Part shown: positions 38,558 through 47,990 of the stretch, piece by piece
Layout: every line of letters starts with the position of its first letter
How positions within the stretch are numbered: position 1 is the stretch's first letter
NCBI GenBank assembly: GCA_016717595.1
Contig: JADKFE010000031.1
Coordinates: 1 to 64,000, forward strand
Origin: Deltaproteobacteria bacterium
GTDB taxonomy: Bacteria > Myxococcota_A > UBA796 > CAJQPC01
DNA: 64,000 nucleotides
Direction of reading: 5' to 3'
The notes under the pieces: generated by a model
Databases searched by the model: none
What the model was told of the DNA's origin: nothing
The model's input: only the letters and a program-made list of their open reading frames with translations
Program-made: the position numbers and the translations under genes

Positions 38558-39672
38558 GCCGCACCCTGGCGCAGGCGGTAGAGGAGCTGCAGCGCCCGGG
38601 CGGCGGCGGCGTCTGTGGCCTCAACACGCACCTGCAGGCGCTCCACGGCGGCGCGCACATAGCCGTCGCTGGCGAGGCCGAGGAGCTCCTCGCGGGTGGG
38701 CGCGGGCAAGACCCCCTCACCGCGCACCCGCAGGTGCAAAAGCCGCCCGCGGGCGTCGTCCAACACACGGTCCAGCAGGCCGAAGTCGTCCAGTGACAGA
38801 GCGCCGCGGAGCTCCAAGCGCACGAGCGTGTCGCCGGGGTTCGTGAGGCCCTCAAAGAAGCGGGCCAACATCATCACCTGCTCGCGGCTGGAGAGGCTGG
38901 CCTCGTGGCGAATCCAGCGGGTGCGGGCCACGGCGAGGGGCGCCACCTGGGCGGGCTCGCCGGGGCCGGGCAGCTCGACGAGCAGGACGTGCCCGGGGGA
39001 GTTGTCCTTAAACGAGGTGGGCTCGGGGGCCCCGGCGTACCAGCTCCGCTCATCGACCTGCTTGAGCCCGTGCCAGTCGCCCAGCGCCACATAGTCGAGG
39101 TTGGCGTCTTTGGCGCGGGAGACGTCCACGACGTTCTGGGCGGACTCCGAGGAGAAGCTCTGCACGCCGCCATGGGCCAGGCCGACCCGCACGGCGTCGG
39201 GGGCCAGATCCCGCCCGGCCTCGGCGGACCAGTGGCGCGAGGGGTCGTCGGCGGAGTGTCGGCGCAAGAGCGGCGCGGGGAGGATGACCGCGGCGCCGTC
39301 TTGAATCGCGACGGGGGCCTGGGAGAGCAGCACCTCGACGTTCGGCGGCTTGCGTGAGGTGAACCGATCCGTGCGGTAGACGCTGTCGGCGCCGCCGTGG
39401 TCGTGGTTGCCGGGCAAGATGTACACCGGCCGCCCGAGGTCGCGCAGGCGGTCGCAGGTCTGCACGATGAGCCGCTGCTCGACGGTGTTGGCGTCGAAGA
39501 AGTCGCCGGCGACCATCACCACCGAGGCGTCGTGCTCACGCGCCGCGTCGCCGATGCGCGTGAGCGACTCCAGCCGCGCCTCACGCATCTTCGCGGCCTG
39601 GTCGCCCTCCACCCAATGGAAAGGCATCCCGAGCTGAAGGTCCGAGGTGTGGATGAAGCGCAGCGGCGGCAT
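38554..39672 (-). CDS. SbcD/YhaO-like metallophosphoesterase (Mre11-type nuclease)
   Basis: 372 aa. The metallophosphoesterase signature is complete: FIHTSDLQLGM (D-x-Q in place of D-x-H), VMVAGDFFDAN, LPGNHDH, VGLAHGGVQS and YVALGDWHGLKQ. A cap domain follows. The protein should bind two Mn2+ ions and cut DNA with its ATPase partner. The gene overlaps that partner by 4 bp (ATGA). Confidence 0.87.
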   Translation of the reverse strand: MPPLRFIHTSDLQLGMPFHWVEGDQAAKMREARLESLTRIGDAAREHDASVVMVAGDFFDANTVEQRLIVQTCDRLRDLGRPVYILPGNHDHGGADSVYRTDRFTSRKPPNVEVLLSQAPVAIQDGAAVILPAPLLRRHSADDPSRHWSAEAGRDLAPDAVRVGLAHGGVQSFSSESAQNVVDVSRAKDANLDYVALGDWHGLKQVDERSWYAGAPEPTSFKDNSPGHVLLVELPGPGEPAQVAPLAVARTRWIRHEASLSSREQVMMLARFFEGLTNPGDTLVRLELRGALSLDDFGLLDRVLDDARGRLLHLRVRGEGVLPAPTREELLGLASDGYVRAAVERLQVRVEATDAAAARALQLLYRLRQGAA

Positions 39673-39812
39673 GGCGGGCCAGGGAGGAGGCGGGAGGAGC
39701 GGCGGTGGCGCCTAGCATAACGCCGCCGGGGCCTGGGTGGGGGCGCGGTGTGTGAGGGGGAGGCGCGCCGCTCCGAGGATCGTAGGAGGCTTCTGTCAGA
39801 GATGGAAGCGCC

Positions 39813-42221
39813 TCAGCCCCGCGCCCCCCGCACCAGCTTCGTCACCTCCAAGATCGTCACCGGGATCAGCCCCAACAAGAAGCACAGTCCGATCTCGCCC
39901 AAGGTCAGCGGGTGCAGGCCGAAGACGGCGCGTATGCCGGGCACAAAGTGCATGCCCACCTGGGCGGCGCCGGTGAGGGTGACGACGGCCAACAGCCGCA
40001 GGTTGGACGCCGCGCCGAGCTGGGGCAGGGTGCGGGTGTCGCTGCGGGCGGCGAAGGAGCGCATCAGCTCGGAGAAGACCAAGGTGGTGAACGCGAGGTC
40101 GCGGGCGGCGTCGGTGGGGCCGTGATCGAGGGCCCAGAGGTACACGCCTAAGGTCAGCGCGGCCTCTAAGGCGCCCACCACGGCGACGCGGAGCCACTGG
40201 GCCCGGCCCAACATCGGCTCGGCGGCGTCGCGCGGCGGGCGCTTGAGCACGTCGTCTTGGGTGGGGTCTAAGGAGAGCGCCAGGGCGGGCAGGCCGTCGG
40301 TGACGAGGTTGATCCACAGGAGGTGGATCGGCAGAAGCGGCACGGGCAGGCCGGCCAGCGCCGCGATGAGCATCAGGAGCAGCTCGGCGGCGTTTCCGGT
40401 GAGCAGGTACACGAGCGTCTTGCGGATGTTGTCGAAGATCGCGCGGCCCTCACGCACCCCGGCGATGATCGACGCGAAGTTGTCGTCGGCGAGCACGATG
40501 TCCGCGGCCTCCCGGGTGACCTCGGTGCCCGCGATGCCCATGGCCACGCCGACGTGGGCCTCTTTGAGGGCCGGGGCGTCGTTCACGCCGTCGCCGGTCA
40601 TCGCCACGATGGCGCCTTTGGCTTTCCATTCGCGCACGATGTTGAGCTTCTCTTCAGGGCTCACCCGGGCGTGAACCCGCTCGTCGGGGGGCTCTCCCTC
40701 GGCCAAGATGCCCATCTCCCGGGCGATGGCCAAGGCCGTGACCTTCTGATCGCCGGTGATCATCACGGTGACGATGCCCGCGCCCCGGGCCTCGGCCACG
40801 GCGGCGACGGCCTCGGGGCGCGGAGGGTCGGCCAGGCCGATGAGCCCCATCAAGGTGAGGCCGGCCTCGTCTGGGCCCTCGCCTTTGGCCACGGCGAGCA
40901 CCCGCAGGCCCCGCGCGGCCAAGGCGTCGTTCTCGGCCTGGGCGCGCTCGGCGCCGTGTGAGCACAGAGGCAGCACGCTCTCGATGCCGCCCTTCATGTA
41001 CAGTCGGTTGCCCTCGCGGAAGATGGACATGCGGCGGAGGTTTGTGTCGAATGGGCGCTCAAACACCCGGGGCTCGGCGGCCTCGATGGCCTCACGGGTG
41101 ACCCCACGCTCGGCGGCGAGCTGGAGGATCGCCAGCTCTGTGGTGTCGCCGCCGCGAGAGGCCAGCTCGGCGTCACAGCAGGCGGCGGCGGCCCACAGAA
41201 GCGCCTGCTCATCAGGGGCGACCAAGGCCCGCGCGGTCATCTGCCCGGTGGTGAGCGTGCCCGTCTTGTCGGTGCAGACCACAGACGTGGCGCCTAAGGT
41301 CTCGACGGCCATCAGCTTTCGCACGAGCACATGGCGGGCGGCGAGGCGCTGCACCCCCACGGCCAAGGCGAGGCTCACCACGACGGGCAGGCCTTCAGGC
41401 ACCGCGGCCACGGCGAGGGACACCGAGCTGAGCAGCACGTCGAGCCAAGGCTGGGCGCGGTACACACCGAGCGCCGCGACCAGGGCGACCACGACGAGGC
41501 AGGCCTTGATGAGCGTGCTGGTGACGTGGTTGAGCTGGAGCTGCAGCGGCGTGAGGCCCTCCTCAGCGTCGCCCAGAAGCTTGGCGATGCGGCCGATCTC
41601 GGTGTTCATGCCCGTCTTGAGCACCTCGGCCACGCCCACCCCGGCGGTGATCGACGTGCCCGCGAAGACCTGGTCGGTGCGCTCAGCGATGGGCGCGTCG
41701 TCCGCCACAGGCGCCGTGCTCTTCTCCACAGCCTCGCTCTCCCCGGTGAGCGCGGCCTCGTCCACCCGAAGCGCGTGGGCCTCGATCAGCCGGGCGTCGG
41801 CGGCGACCTTGTCCCCGGCCTCCAGCACCAGCAGATCCCCGACGACGATCTCCGCGGCGGGGATCTTGACGAGCTGGCCGTCGCGCCGGGCCGTGGCCCG
41901 GGGGGCGGTCATCGCGCGCAGGGCCCGCACGGCGTCTTCAGCCCGGGACTCCTGGGAGTAGCCGATCACCGCGTTGAGGAGCACGATGGCGAGGATCGCG
42001 ACGGCGTCCACCCACTCCTTGAGCACCCCGGCGGCGATGGCGGCGGCGATCAGGAGGCCGATCACCGGGCTCATCAACTGCCGGGCGAAGAGGCGCCAGC
42101 GCGGCGTAGGCTCGGAGCGGTGAAGCTCGTTGGCGCCGTGCTCGGCGAGGCGCTGGGCGGCGTCTTGGGCGCTGAGGCCGGGGCGGGAGACGGCGGCCGG
42201 GGCGGCGGGGACGATCGGCAT
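39813..42221 (-). CDS. P-type Ca2+-transporting ATPase (PMCA/SERCA-like)
   Basis: 802 aa. The phosphorylated Asp318 is in CTDKTGTLTTG, the actuator has LTGESEAV, and the hinge has TGDGVNDAPAL. Calcium-site residues are kept: PEGLPVV in M4, GNAAELLL in M5 (Asn and Glu) and NLVTDGLPALAL in M6 (Asn, Thr, Asp), the SERCA set. An N-terminal cation-ATPase domain (LSAQDAAQRLAEHGANEL) is present. It would export Ca2+ from the cytoplasm at the inner membrane. Complete, without frame breaks. It is followed upstream after 3 bp by the GNAT gene on the same strand. Confidence 0.93.
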   Translation of the reverse strand: MPIVPAAPAAVSRPGLSAQDAAQRLAEHGANELHRSEPTPRWRLFARQLMSPVIGLLIAAAIAAGVLKEWVDAVAILAIVLLNAVIGYSQESRAEDAVRALRAMTAPRATARRDGQLVKIPAAEIVVGDLLVLEAGDKVAADARLIEAHALRVDEAALTGESEAVEKSTAPVADDAPIAERTDQVFAGTSITAGVGVAEVLKTGMNTEIGRIAKLLGDAEEGLTPLQLQLNHVTSTLIKACLVVVALVAALGVYRAQPWLDVLLSSVSLAVAAVPEGLPVVVSLALAVGVQRLAARHVLVRKLMAVETLGATSVVCTDKTGTLTTGQMTARALVAPDEQALLWAAAACCDAELASRGGDTTELAILQLAAERGVTREAIEAAEPRVFERPFDTNLRRMSIFREGNRLYMKGGIESVLPLCSHGAERAQAENDALAARGLRVLAVAKGEGPDEAGLTLMGLIGLADPPRPEAVAAVAEARGAGIVTVMITGDQKVTALAIAREMGILAEGEPPDERVHARVSPEEKLNIVREWKAKGAIVAMTGDGVNDAPALKEAHVGVAMGIAGTEVTREAADIVLADDNFASIIAGVREGRAIFDNIRKTLVYLLTGNAAELLLMLIAALAGLPVPLLPIHLLWINLVTDGLPALALSLDPTQDDVLKRPPRDAAEPMLGRAQWLRVAVVGALEAALTLGVYLWALDHGPTDAARDLAFTTLVFSELMRSFAARSDTRTLPQLGAASNLRLLAVVTLTGAAQVGMHFVPGIRAVFGLHPLTLGEIGLCFLLGLIPVTILEVTKLVRGARG

Positions 42222-42224
42222 GGG

Positions 42225-42932
42225 TCAGACCAGGGGGTGACGGCTCACGGGCTGCACTCGGGGGTGATCCCTGAGGTTAAGCACATAGCGCACCATCTTC
42301 TTGCCATAAAAGTTAAATTCGCCTTTTGGCTCAAATCCCCACGAGCGGAGCTGGCGGTTGGCGCCCTCGTTCTCGACCTCCGTGGTGATCTTCACCTGAT
42401 CGTGGCCGCGGGCGAGCAGGTCATCGAACAGAACCTTGTTGATGTGGCCTGAGACCCGTTTTCCCCGAAGCTCTGGCGCGAAGGAGCAAAACAGCGACTC
42501 CGCCGGGACGGCGTCTTGGCCGGCGTCGCTCACTTTGAAGTACCGGAGCGTCTGGGAGAGCCGCGCGAGAACCTGGGGGCGCTTGAGAACGCCCGCCGCG
42601 GCCGCCGCGCCCAAGACCAGGGCCCGGGAGCGCATCAGCGTGCGCATCATCGGCTCGGCGTCGATGGACCCGGCGATGAAGCCTTTGACGACGCCGTCCT
42701 CCTCGTACACGAAGCCCAAGAAGTAGGGGCTGTCGACCAGGCCCCGGTAGAGCTCCACCAAGAAGCGGCGGCCGAGCTGGGCCCACAAGGAGCTGCCCAT
42801 GGCGGCCTCGTGGAGCGCGGCGACGGGCTCGGCGTCGCGGTTCTGCATCGGGCGGATCGCGGCGAGCACCGCGGGGTCTACGGGGAAGGGCGAGAGGTCC
42901 GTGGGCATGGCCCCTTCTACCTTGTGCGCCAT
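42225..42932 (-). CDS. GNAT-family N-acetyltransferase
   Basis: 235 aa; ATG 42908 (MPTDLSPF) is an alternative start. The fold is seen in IRPMQNRDAEPVAALHEAAM, FVYEEDGVVKGFIAGSI, ESLFCSFAPELRGKRVSGHI (the acetyl-CoA loop) and VENEGANRQLRSWGFEPKGE. Transfer of acetyl from acetyl-CoA to an amine is expected. Microviridin clusters often include such an acetyltransferase (MvdB) for the peptide N-terminus. This gene lies between the two graspetide ligases in the window but next to neither, so a link is speculative. It is divergent from the deoxynucleoside kinase gene. Confidence 0.8.
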   Translation of the reverse strand: MAHKVEGAMPTDLSPFPVDPAVLAAIRPMQNRDAEPVAALHEAAMGSSLWAQLGRRFLVELYRGLVDSPYFLGFVYEEDGVVKGFIAGSIDAEPMMRTLMRSRALVLGAAAAAGVLKRPQVLARLSQTLRYFKVSDAGQDAVPAESLFCSFAPELRGKRVSGHINKVLFDDLLARGHDQVKITTEVENEGANRQLRSWGFEPKGEFNFYGKKMVRYVLNLRDHPRVQPVSRHPLV

Positions 42933-42987
42933 CGCGGCGCTCGCAGGTTACGTCTCTGATCTCCCTTCTCGTCTGGACAATCGCCTC

Positions 42988-43653
42988 ATGCGCACCCCCT
43001 CCGAGACGCGCCTCTCCGAGCTCTTCATCGGCATCGCCGGGCTCATCGGCGCCGGAAAGTCTACCCTCGCCACGGCCTTGGGCGAGCACCTGGGCCTGCC
43101 GGTGTACTACGAGCCCGTCGCCGACAACGAGTACCTCGCCGACTTCTACCGCGACACCGCGCGTTACTCCTTCGCCACGCAGATCTACCTGCTCAACCGG
43201 CGCTTCGCCCAGCACCAAGAGATCATCTGGCGCGGCGGCGGCGGCGTTCAAGACCGCACGATCTACGAGGACGCGGTCTTCGCGAAGATGCTCAGCGAGT
43301 CCGGCCTGATGGACGCCCGGGACTACCGCACCTACCTCCAGCTCTTCCGCCACATGTCCAACTTCATGTGCCGCCCCAACGTGATCATCTACCTCGACGT
43401 GAAGCCCGAGCGCTCCATGGAGCGTGTGCGGTCCCGCAACCGCGAGGTCGAGAGCGGCCTCACGCTGGAGTACCTCACGGCCCTGCACGCCGAGTACGAG
43501 CGTTTCATCGGCGAGATCAGCCGCACCATCCCCGTGATCCGCGTGGACTGGGACTCCTTCCGCGACGTTCAAGAGATGGCCCAGGTCATCGAGCGTGAGT
43601 ACCTCACCGGCAACTTCTTGCGTGAGGTGCAGTGGAGCCCGGCGCGGGGGTGA
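42988..43653 (+). CDS. Deoxynucleoside kinase family protein
   Basis: 221 aa. The P-loop is GLIGAGKST, the substrate-binding DRx segment is VQDRTIYEDAVFAKML, and the lid Arg cluster is RVRSRNREVE. The order and length match the dNK/dGK/dAK family, which phosphorylates deoxynucleosides for nucleotide salvage. The early Glu (YYEPVADNEYLADFYRD) is the likely base. The exact nucleoside cannot be told. Confidence 0.9.
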   Translation: MRTPSETRLSELFIGIAGLIGAGKSTLATALGEHLGLPVYYEPVADNEYLADFYRDTARYSFATQIYLLNRRFAQHQEIIWRGGGGVQDRTIYEDAVFAKMLSESGLMDARDYRTYLQLFRHMSNFMCRPNVIIYLDVKPERSMERVRSRNREVESGLTLEYLTALHAEYERFIGEISRTIPVIRVDWDSFRDVQEMAQVIEREYLTGNFLREVQWSPARG

Positions 43654-43707
43654 GGGGCGTCTCCTCCTGTATAGTTTGCCCCCTACCAATCTCCGACGCG
43701 GCCACCC

Positions 43708-45089
43708 ATGTACCTCAAGCGCCTCACACTCAAGAATATTAAGTGTTTCGCTGACGCGACGCTGAGCCTGCCCGGAGAGGGCGGCTACGCTGGGTGGAAC
43801 GTGCTGCTCGGAGTAAACAGCACGGGGAAGTCGACGGTGTTGCAAGCGGCGGCCCTCGCGCTGTTGGGGCCGGTGAGCGGCGCGCGGTTGCTGCAGCAGC
43901 CCGCGTCTTGGGTTCGCCAAGGCCAAACCTTTGGGAAGCTCGAAGCGGAGATCGCCCACAACCCTGACATCGAGGCATCGCCGGGGGTCAACCGCGCAAG
44001 TCGCCTTATCTGGCGCGGCTGGTCGTGAGCGGTCACGAGCGTGTAGAGGTCGAGGGCCTAGAGTTGGTGCAGCCGCAGCTCGCGTTGCCTTCAGCGCTCC
44101 GAAATAGCCTTAACGCCGGCCCCTACTCCGGTCGCGCTGGGTGGTTCTCGACGGGCTATGGGCCGTTCCGGCGGCTCACCGGGGGCGGCGGCGAAGAGAA
44201 CATGAGCATCCTCTACGGCGGCGGCCGGGAGGCGCGGCACCTCACCTTGTTTCGGGAGAGCGCGGCGCTCACCAACGTCGAGCGTTGGCTCACCGATCTA
44301 CACAGCCGCGCCGTAGACCCGGCCCTGCCCGAGCCCATGAAGCAGTCCGCGCAGCGTGACCTCGAGGTGACGAGAGAGCTCCTGCGCACGCTCTTGCCCC
44401 AAGGGGTCGAGGTGGAGGAGGTCTCCAGCCTCGGCGTCACCTTCCGCTCACCGCTGGGCGCGCGGGTCGGGCTCAACCAGCTCAGCGACGGCTATCGCAG
44501 CTTCTTGGCGCTCGTGATCGACCTGCTCAAGCAGCTCGCGGACTCCGGCGGCCTCGGCGTGACCCACGACGCCACTGGCGCCCCGGTGATCCCCGCCGAG
44601 GGCGTTGTGCTCATCGACGAGGCTGACACCCACCTGCACCCCTCATGGCAGCGGGATCTGGGCTTCCACCTCTGCAAGGTCTTCCCCAAACTGCAGTTTA
44701 TCGTCACCAGCCACAGCCCCTTCGTCGCCCAGGCCGCGCGTCCCGACGGGCTGTTCTTGGTGCGAAAAGACGCTGACGGTGCGGTGACGATCACACCCTC
44801 CGATCGTTCCGTGCGTGGCTGGCGCGCGGATCAGATCCTGCTCAGCGACCTCTTCGGCTTGGAGTCCACCCGCGACCCCGAGACCGACGCCTTGCTCGCC
44901 GAGCACGACTCCTTGGCCAGCCTCGTGGCGCCCGACGCTGCGGCCCTCGCCCGGCGAGAGGTCGTGCGTGCGCTCTTGGCCGAGCGTCTGACCGCGCCGG
45001 GGGACAGCCTCGCCGAGCGGGAGCGATCACGAGAGATGGCCGCGCTGGTGGAGGCGCGCCTCCGGCGCCTGCGGGGCGACACGCCATGA
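43708..45089 (+). CDS. ptuA: AAA/ABC-type ATPase of a Septu-like defence pair (PtuA-like; one frame break)
   Basis: The start is ATG 43708 (MYLKRLTLKNIKCFADATLS). Walker A is LLGVNSTGKST, the signature is LNQLSDGYRSFLALV, Walker B is VVLIDEADTHLHPSW, and the switch is FIVTSHSPFVAQAA. This is the OLD/RecF-like ATPase type found in Septu and retron-Ec78 systems. The frame breaks near 44000 after a run of five Gs; the next frame resumes with RKSPYLARLVVSGHERVEVE. Restored length is about 460 aa. Its TGA overlaps the start of an HNH nuclease gene (ATGA), the PtuA-PtuB arrangement. The ATPase is expected to hold the nuclease inactive until phage infection. Confidence 0.72.
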
Positions 45090-45859
45090 TGCCGCTCACG
45101 CGCTTGTCTGAGGAGCAGGCGTTGAGCGCCGAGGCCCGCGCCGATCTCTACGCTCGTCACACAGAGGCCAGCCGACTGACGCCGCGCAGCGCCGAGATCG
45201 ACGCGGTCTGGAGGGGTCTTTACAACACGCCCACCCGTGATGAGCTGGTGAGCGCCCTGCGCGCCATGTCCGATGGCAAGTGCGCCTACTGCGAGTGTGT
45301 TGACCCCCGCGACGTGGAGCATTTTTACCCCAAGTCGCGGCACCCCGAGCGCATGTTCCGCTGGGACAACCTGCTCTTCGTCTGCAAGACATGCAACCTG
45401 GACAAGACCTCACGTTTCCCGTTGGAAGGCACCCAGGCCCTCTTGATTGAGCCCAGCGCCGAGGATCCCGCCCGCTTCTTCTGGTGGGATCCCGTCACCG
45501 GGCGACCCCTCCTGGACAGCGAGCCGACGCGCCGCCGACGCGCTGAGGAGACGATCAAAATCCTCCCTCGGCTCAAGCACCAGGACCTCGCGGAGGAGCG
45601 ACGCAAGCTGCGGTTGGATGTTTTGTTCTTCTTGACCGAGGTGCTAGAGGAGGTGCCCCGGCCTCCAGATGTCGTCGCGCGCCTCGCCACGCTGCTATCC
45701 CCGACCCAGCCCTGGCGAAGCGTGCTCCGCCAGCTCGTGAGCGAGGAGCCCACCGTCATCGCCGCGGTGCGTGCCCGAGCGCCGGAGCTCGCGCCGCTCC
45801 TCGACGCGCTGCCGCCGATGCCCCCCAGGCCGCTTGCCCCCCTTCCCCCAGCCCCCTGA
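45086..45859 (+). CDS. ptuB: HNH endonuclease of a Septu-like defence pair (PtuB-like)
   Basis: 257 aa. The HNH core reads CAYCECVDPRDVEHFYPKSR, then RWDNLLFVCKTCNLDK: two CxxC zinc pairs around the VEHFYPK catalytic His and a central Asn. This form is close to the TIGR02646-type HNH proteins that act as PtuB in Septu and in retron Ec78. The protein has a long C-terminal helical region and a Pro-rich tail. It overlaps the ATPase gene by 4 bp, so the two are made together. No reverse transcriptase or retron RNA was seen nearby. Anti-phage function is inferred from the pairing. Confidence 0.75.
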   Translation: MMPLTRLSEEQALSAEARADLYARHTEASRLTPRSAEIDAVWRGLYNTPTRDELVSALRAMSDGKCAYCECVDPRDVEHFYPKSRHPERMFRWDNLLFVCKTCNLDKTSRFPLEGTQALLIEPSAEDPARFFWWDPVTGRPLLDSEPTRRRRAEETIKILPRLKHQDLAEERRKLRLDVLFFLTEVLEEVPRPPDVVARLATLLSPTQPWRSVLRQLVSEEPTVIAAVRARAPELAPLLDALPPMPPRPLAPLPPAP

Positions 45860-45877
45860 GGTGTGAACCTTCCCGCG

Positions 45878-47990
45878 ATGAGCCTCTTCCGCCCTGGTGA
45901 GAACGTCGAGCGGGTCGCCGAGGGCGTCCGGGCGCGGGTGATCATCGACGGGGAGGCCTACTTTCAGGCCTTGGCCCAAGCCGCCGCCGTGGCGGAGGAG
46001 CAGCTCCTCATCACGGCCTGGGCCGATTGACCCCGACGCGGTGATCCTGTTTGACGCCGCCGGGCCGGTGCGGGTGGTGGACCTCTTCGCCCGGGTGCTG
46101 GAGCTGCGCCCTCGGCTACGAATCACCGTCTTGGCCTGGGACATGGCCCGCACGATGGCCTGGGGCCAAGGGGGCGCCCTGGCGCTCGACGACCCCCGCC
46201 TCGCCGGGCGGCTGCGGGTGGTCTATGACGGCGGCACCCCCTTGGGCGGCAGCCACCACCAGAAGCTCGTCGTCATCGACGACGTCGTGGCGTTCTGTGG
46301 TGGGCTGGACCTCGCCGCCGGGCGCTTTGACACCCCCGCGCACCGCGTCGTCGACACCCGCCGGGTGAGCGCCCGCGGCGGGCCGCTGCCCCCCTTTCAC
46401 GACGTGATGATGATGGTGGACGGCGAGGCCGCCGCCGCCCTGGGCCAGCTCGTCCGTGAGCGATGGTGGCGGGCGACGGGGGAGGCCCTGCCCGCGCCGG
46501 GCCCGCGGGCGCCGATCTGGCCTGAGGGGGAGGGGATTCAGTGGTCTGACGTGCGGGTGGGCATCAGCTTGACCGATCCCAAGGCCCAGCCGCCCCGGCG
46601 CCAGGTGCAGACGCTCTTTGTGGACCTCATCCACGCCGCCCAAGATCGTCTGTACGTCGAGAACCAGTACCTCACCTCCCGAGACCTCGCCCTGGTCATG
46701 GAGGCGCAGCTCAAGGGAACCGAGGGGCCAGAGCTGCTCATCGTCGGCCCCGAGCACCCCCGCGGCCCCCTCGCCGGGGTCACCGTCGGCTTGGCCCGCT
46801 GGCGTCTGTTTGATCGCCTGCGCCGCGCCGACCGACACAAGCGACTGCGCCTGATGTGGCCGGTGGTCTCCCGCGCCCGCGGCGTGGCGCTCTACGTCCA
46901 CAGCAAGGTGATGATCGTCGATGATCGGTATGTTCGTGTGGGGTCCGCGAACCTCGCCGCCCGCAGCCTGAGCGCCGACACCGAGGCCGATCTGTGTTTG
47001 GAGTTGACCCGCCCTGAAGACCGCGCTCTGGCCACGGCGCTGCGGCGGCGTCTTGTCGCCGAGCACCTCGACGTGCCCGAGGCGCGGCTGGCCGAGGCTG
47101 AGGACCGCCTGGGATCTATGGTGCGCGCCGTAGACGGCCTGCTCAGCGGGGACCGCACCTTGGTGCCCTTCGGCGTGGCGCCCGAGGCCCTGCGCGGGAG
47201 CTTCGCTGAGGAGGCGGAGCTGCTCTACGACCCCCCCGAGCCCTTTCAGCTCCCGGCCTTGATCGAGGCCGTGCTGGGACGCGGCGCCCGGGAGCGCCTC
47301 TCCGCGCGGCTGCCCCGGGGTCTGTGGTCTGTGCTGGCCTTGAGCGTCGGCTTCGGGCTGTGGCGGGTGGGGGTGGTGCGCCCTGATGACACCATCCGCC
47401 TCGCCGGGGCCACCATCGAGGCCATCGCCGCCACCTGGGACGGCTGGATCCTCCTGGCGATCTTGGGCGGCGTGGCCCTGAGCGTCGGTCTGCCCGTGGC
47501 CTTGGTGGTCACCTTGGCCGCGTTTGAGCTCGGCGCGCGCAACGGCGGCGCCTTGGCCGCGGTGAGCCTCACCCTCGGGATGACCACGACCTGGGGCGTG
47601 GGCTACACCTTGGGGCGTCGTCGGGTGCAGCGTCTTGTGGGCAGCGCCTTGAACCCCATCGCCCAGGCCATCCAGCGCCGGGGCCGCGTGGCGTTCTTCT
47701 CGCTGCGAATCTTGCCCGTGGCGCCCTTCGCGCTCGTGGGCCTCGTCGGCGGCGCGGCCGGGGCGCCGCTCTCGGGGATGCTCTTGGGCTCGTGGCTGGG
47801 GCTTCTGCCCTACGTCGCGCTGTTCTTGGGCTTGGGCGCGTCTTTGCGGCGCTTCTCGATCTCCCCCGACCCCGTGGCCTTCGCCCTGGTGCTGGGCGCC
47901 GTCGCGCTCATCCGAGGCGCCCAGGCCGCCCTCTCCGCCGCCCTCGACCGCGCCGCCGCCCGAGGCGCGACCCTACCGGAGGTCCGATGA
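45878..47990 (+). CDS. Phospholipase D-VTT (SNARE-associated) fusion protein (one frame break)
   Basis: ATG 45878 begins MSLFRPGENVERVAEGVRAR. The frame breaks near 46025, where DPDAVILFDAAGPVRVVDLF resumes. Two HKD motifs of phospholipase D are seen: HHQKLVVIDDVVAFCGGLD and HSKVMIVDDRYVRVGSANL. After about residue 490 come five to six membrane segments with the VTT/DedA pattern (FFSLRILPVAPFALVGLVGG). PLD would hydrolyse or transfer phospholipid head groups, and the VTT part may scramble or bind lipids, so a membrane lipid-remodelling role is likely. Restored length is about 704 aa. Its TGA overlaps the next start (ATGA). Confidence 0.82.

Noticed and set aside
43708..45859. Retron Ec78-type defence locus
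   Set aside because: The ATPase-HNH pair fits, but no reverse transcriptase or inverted-repeat msr/msd region is nearby.
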